From an uncultured Corynebacterium sp. (GTDB taxonomy: Bacteria; Actinomycetota; Actinomycetes; Mycobacteriales; Mycobacteriaceae): a stretch of 26,125 nt of DNA. The stretch spans positions 1 to 26,125 of the forward strand of contig NZ_CALUAK010000021.1 in assembly GCF_943914015.1 (NCBI RefSeq), in the 5' to 3' direction. The notes beneath the pieces are model-generated. The model was not told the DNA's origin. It saw only the letters and a list, made by a program, of their open reading frames with translations, and made no database searches. This document shows positions 24,805 through 26,125 of this stretch, piece after piece (within the stretch, counting starts at the first letter, position 1; each line of letters opens with the position of its first letter). Both the position numbers and the translations under genes were made by a program.

Positions 24805-26124
24805 CTACTTGTTAGTGTCAGCGTTTTCTTCCTTAGACGGCTCAACAGAGGAGCCCTCGACTGGAATCATCTTGTCGTTGGAGGAAAGGTTGGCGTTTTC
24901 ACCATCGGAGACTTCCGAGAAGTCCCAGCCCACGCCGGAGGTGCACTTAGATGCGTAGTAAGCACCGGTTGCCGCGATGAAAGCGGCTGCACCAAGCAGG
25001 GTCAGGATGCCAGGAATGTTGATCTGAGCACCGATGGAAGCAAGCCAGGCGTTGCCGTCCTGCATCCACTGCGGCTGCTGGAAACCATTGTCGCCGAACG
25101 GATTCAGACGACGGAGCTCATCCTGGACAGATGCCGGGAGTGCAGGAATCTCTACCTGGGACAGCAGACCCAGCGCAGCGAGTGGGAAGCCCCACAGCAG
25201 CGGGTTGGTCCAGGAGTTCGTGGCGAGCTGGAAGCACTTGCCGGCGCTGGAGCCTTCTGCGCTGCCTGCGTCGGTCGCGGTGTCATCGTCCTTGCCGATC
25301 GTGCCTGGGTTGGTGTTGAAAGCATTCGGGTCCGTCTGCTTTTCACCGTTTGCAGGGCTGATCTCACGGCCATCGGTGAGGCCGTCACCGTCGGTGTCCT
25401 TGTTCAGCGGGTTGGTGTTACCCGGCTTGCCGTTCTGGTTGAACTTGTTGTCCTTGAACGGGTTGCGGGTGCCGTTGACCTCGTCACCGTCGCTGATGCC
25501 ATCGCCATCAGTATCCGGGTTGGACGGATCGGTACCGATTGCCTTCTCTTCGTCGTTGGTCAGGCCATCGTTATCCGGATCAGCGTTGCCGTCGTACTTC
25601 GGCAGATCTGCAGGGTTCTTGTGGTCATCAGAGCCGTTGGTCGGATCGGTGCCATTGTTAACTTCGTCGCCGTCGTTGATACCGCCATCATCCGTATCCG
25701 GGTCCGCCGGGTTGGTGATTCGGTTGTCACCCTTACCCGGATCGAGCTCGTCGCCATCTTCGATGCCGTCTCCATCAGAGTCAGACTTCTTCGGGTTGGT
25801 GGGATCACCCCACGGGTTCTTGTCGCCCGAAACTTCGTCGCCGTCCTTCAGACCGTCGTCATCGGTGTCCGGGTTCTGCGGATCCGTGCCGTGCTTGTGA
25901 ACCTCGTCGCCGTCCTTGAGTCCGTCACCGTCGGTGTCCGGATTCTGCGGGTCGGTGCCGTGTTCCTTCTCCTCGTCGTTGCTCAGGCCATCCTTATCAG
26001 GATCAGCAGAACCATCATCCTCGCCAGGCTTGTCACCAGGCTTGTCACCAGGCTTGTCACCAGGCTTGTCGCCAGGCTTCTTGCCATCGTCAGAAGGATT
26101 CTTCGGATCAGTGCCGTTGTCGAC
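24805..26124 (-). CDS. C-terminal part of a large surface protein with calcium-binding TSP3-like repeats (5' end outside the window)
   Basis: An open frame enters from the right edge and ends at TAG 24805-24807, giving 439 residues. The visible part starts with NGTDPKNPSDDG and a KPGD repeat spacer. About eight thrombospondin type-3-like units follow, such as DTDGDGLKDGDEV, DSDGDGIEDGDEL and DPDNDGLTNDEE, whose D-x-D-x-DG loops bind calcium. Then come a Gly/Ser/Ala linker, a first Cys (GKCFQL), a hydrophobic stretch (NPLLWGFPLAALGLL), and a membrane helix (IPGILTLLGAAAFIAATGAY) with a second Cys just after. The last 45 residues are acidic. There is no LPxTG sorting signal. It is probably an envelope-anchored adhesin or stalk protein, with the binding domains missing from this window. 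Confidence 0.85.
   Translation of the reverse strand, partial: VDNGTDPKNPSDDGKKPGDKPGDKPGDKPGDKPGEDDGSADPDKDGLSNDEEKEHGTDPQNPDTDGDGLKDGDEVHKHGTDPQNPDTDDDGLKDGDEVSGDKNPWGDPTNPKKSDSDGDGIEDGDELDPGKGDNRITNPADPDTDDGGINDGDEVNNGTDPTNGSDDHKNPADLPKYDGNADPDNDGLTNDEEKAIGTDPSNPDTDGDGISDGDEVNGTRNPFKDNKFNQNGKPGNTNPLNKDTDGDGLTDGREISPANGEKQTDPNAFNTNPGTIGKDDDTATDAGSAEGSSAGKCFQLATNSWTNPLLWGFPLAALGLLSQVEIPALPASVQDELRRLNPFGDNGFQQPQWMQDGNAWLASIGAQINIPGILTLLGAAAFIAATGAYYASKCTSGVGWDFSEVSDGENANLSSNDKMIPVEGSSVEPSKEENADTNK
26024..26079. repeat. 12-bp tandem repeat encoding KPGD units
   Basis: CCAGGCTTGTCA recurs four times in tandem (26024-26071, last copy with one change), then continues partially. On the minus strand it encodes Lys-Pro-Gly-Asp repeats in the surface protein. 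Such repeats change number by slippage and would alter the length of the spacer. Confidence 0.85.
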
Positions 26125-26125
26125 C

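Noticed and set aside
25034..25900. Plus-strand Ser/Pro-rich frame of 288 codons
   Set aside because: It is the complement of the repetitive calcium-binding region, and the Ser/Pro pattern simply mirrors the repeated Asp/Gly codons on the other strand.
26024..26079. CRISPR-like short repeats
   Set aside because: The 12-bp units have no spacers and encode KPGD in frame within the surface protein.

Overview
The window reads as a chromosomal segment of a Corynebacterium or a very close relative. Three things point there. The proteins are actinobacterial in character. The order lysG-lysE ... gatB ... pfkA ... gatA-gatC, ACT-domain gene, ligA matches the order I recall from C. glutamicum. Many start codons sit 6-8 nt behind a TANNNT -10 box with no ribosome binding site, which is the leaderless-mRNA arrangement common in this genus. 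The species cannot be named from the sequence alone.

Layout. 1-205 is the tail of an unrecognised gene converging on lysG. 206-1862 is the divergent basic amino acid regulator/exporter pair lysG/lysE. 1893-4300 is a minus-strand pair: a YkvI-type membrane protein followed by a YghZ-like aldo/keto reductase. 4467-5972 is gatB. Between gatB and pfkA (about 6.0-16.2 kb) lies what looks like an accessory slot. It holds a glycerophosphodiesterase plus MFS transporter operon, a GNAT acetyltransferase, an intracellular-type sialidase, a second YkvI-type protein, an AspT/SucE-type antiporter, and two biotin genes. Core genes resume with pfkA (16237-17268), an MFS exporter, gatCA, an ACT-domain protein, ligA and a DEDDh exonuclease. 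The window ends inside a large surface protein with thrombospondin type-3-like calcium-binding repeats.

The most interesting locus is 13.6-16.2 kb. A stand-alone BioW (6-carboxyhexanoate-CoA ligase) is followed by a second, diverged BioW fused in frame to a complete BioF (8-amino-7-oxononanoate synthase). The fused enzyme should turn pimelate into pimeloyl-CoA and then into KAPA on one polypeptide, in a genus best known for biotin auxotrophy. The stand-alone BioW keeps the fold-defining motifs, but Phe replaces both tyrosines that I recall as pimelate-binding in Bacillus subtilis BioW, while the fused copy keeps both. This suggests the two copies divide substrate preference. A putative dicarboxylate antiporter of the AspT/SucE type lies directly upstream.

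Functional themes are amino acid export (lysE), tRNA amidation (gatB, gatCA), glycolysis (pfkA), DNA repair and replication (ligA, exonuclease), phosphodiester and sialoside scavenging, biotin synthesis and cell-surface display. I saw no rRNA, tRNA, insertion sequence, CRISPR array or phage gene.
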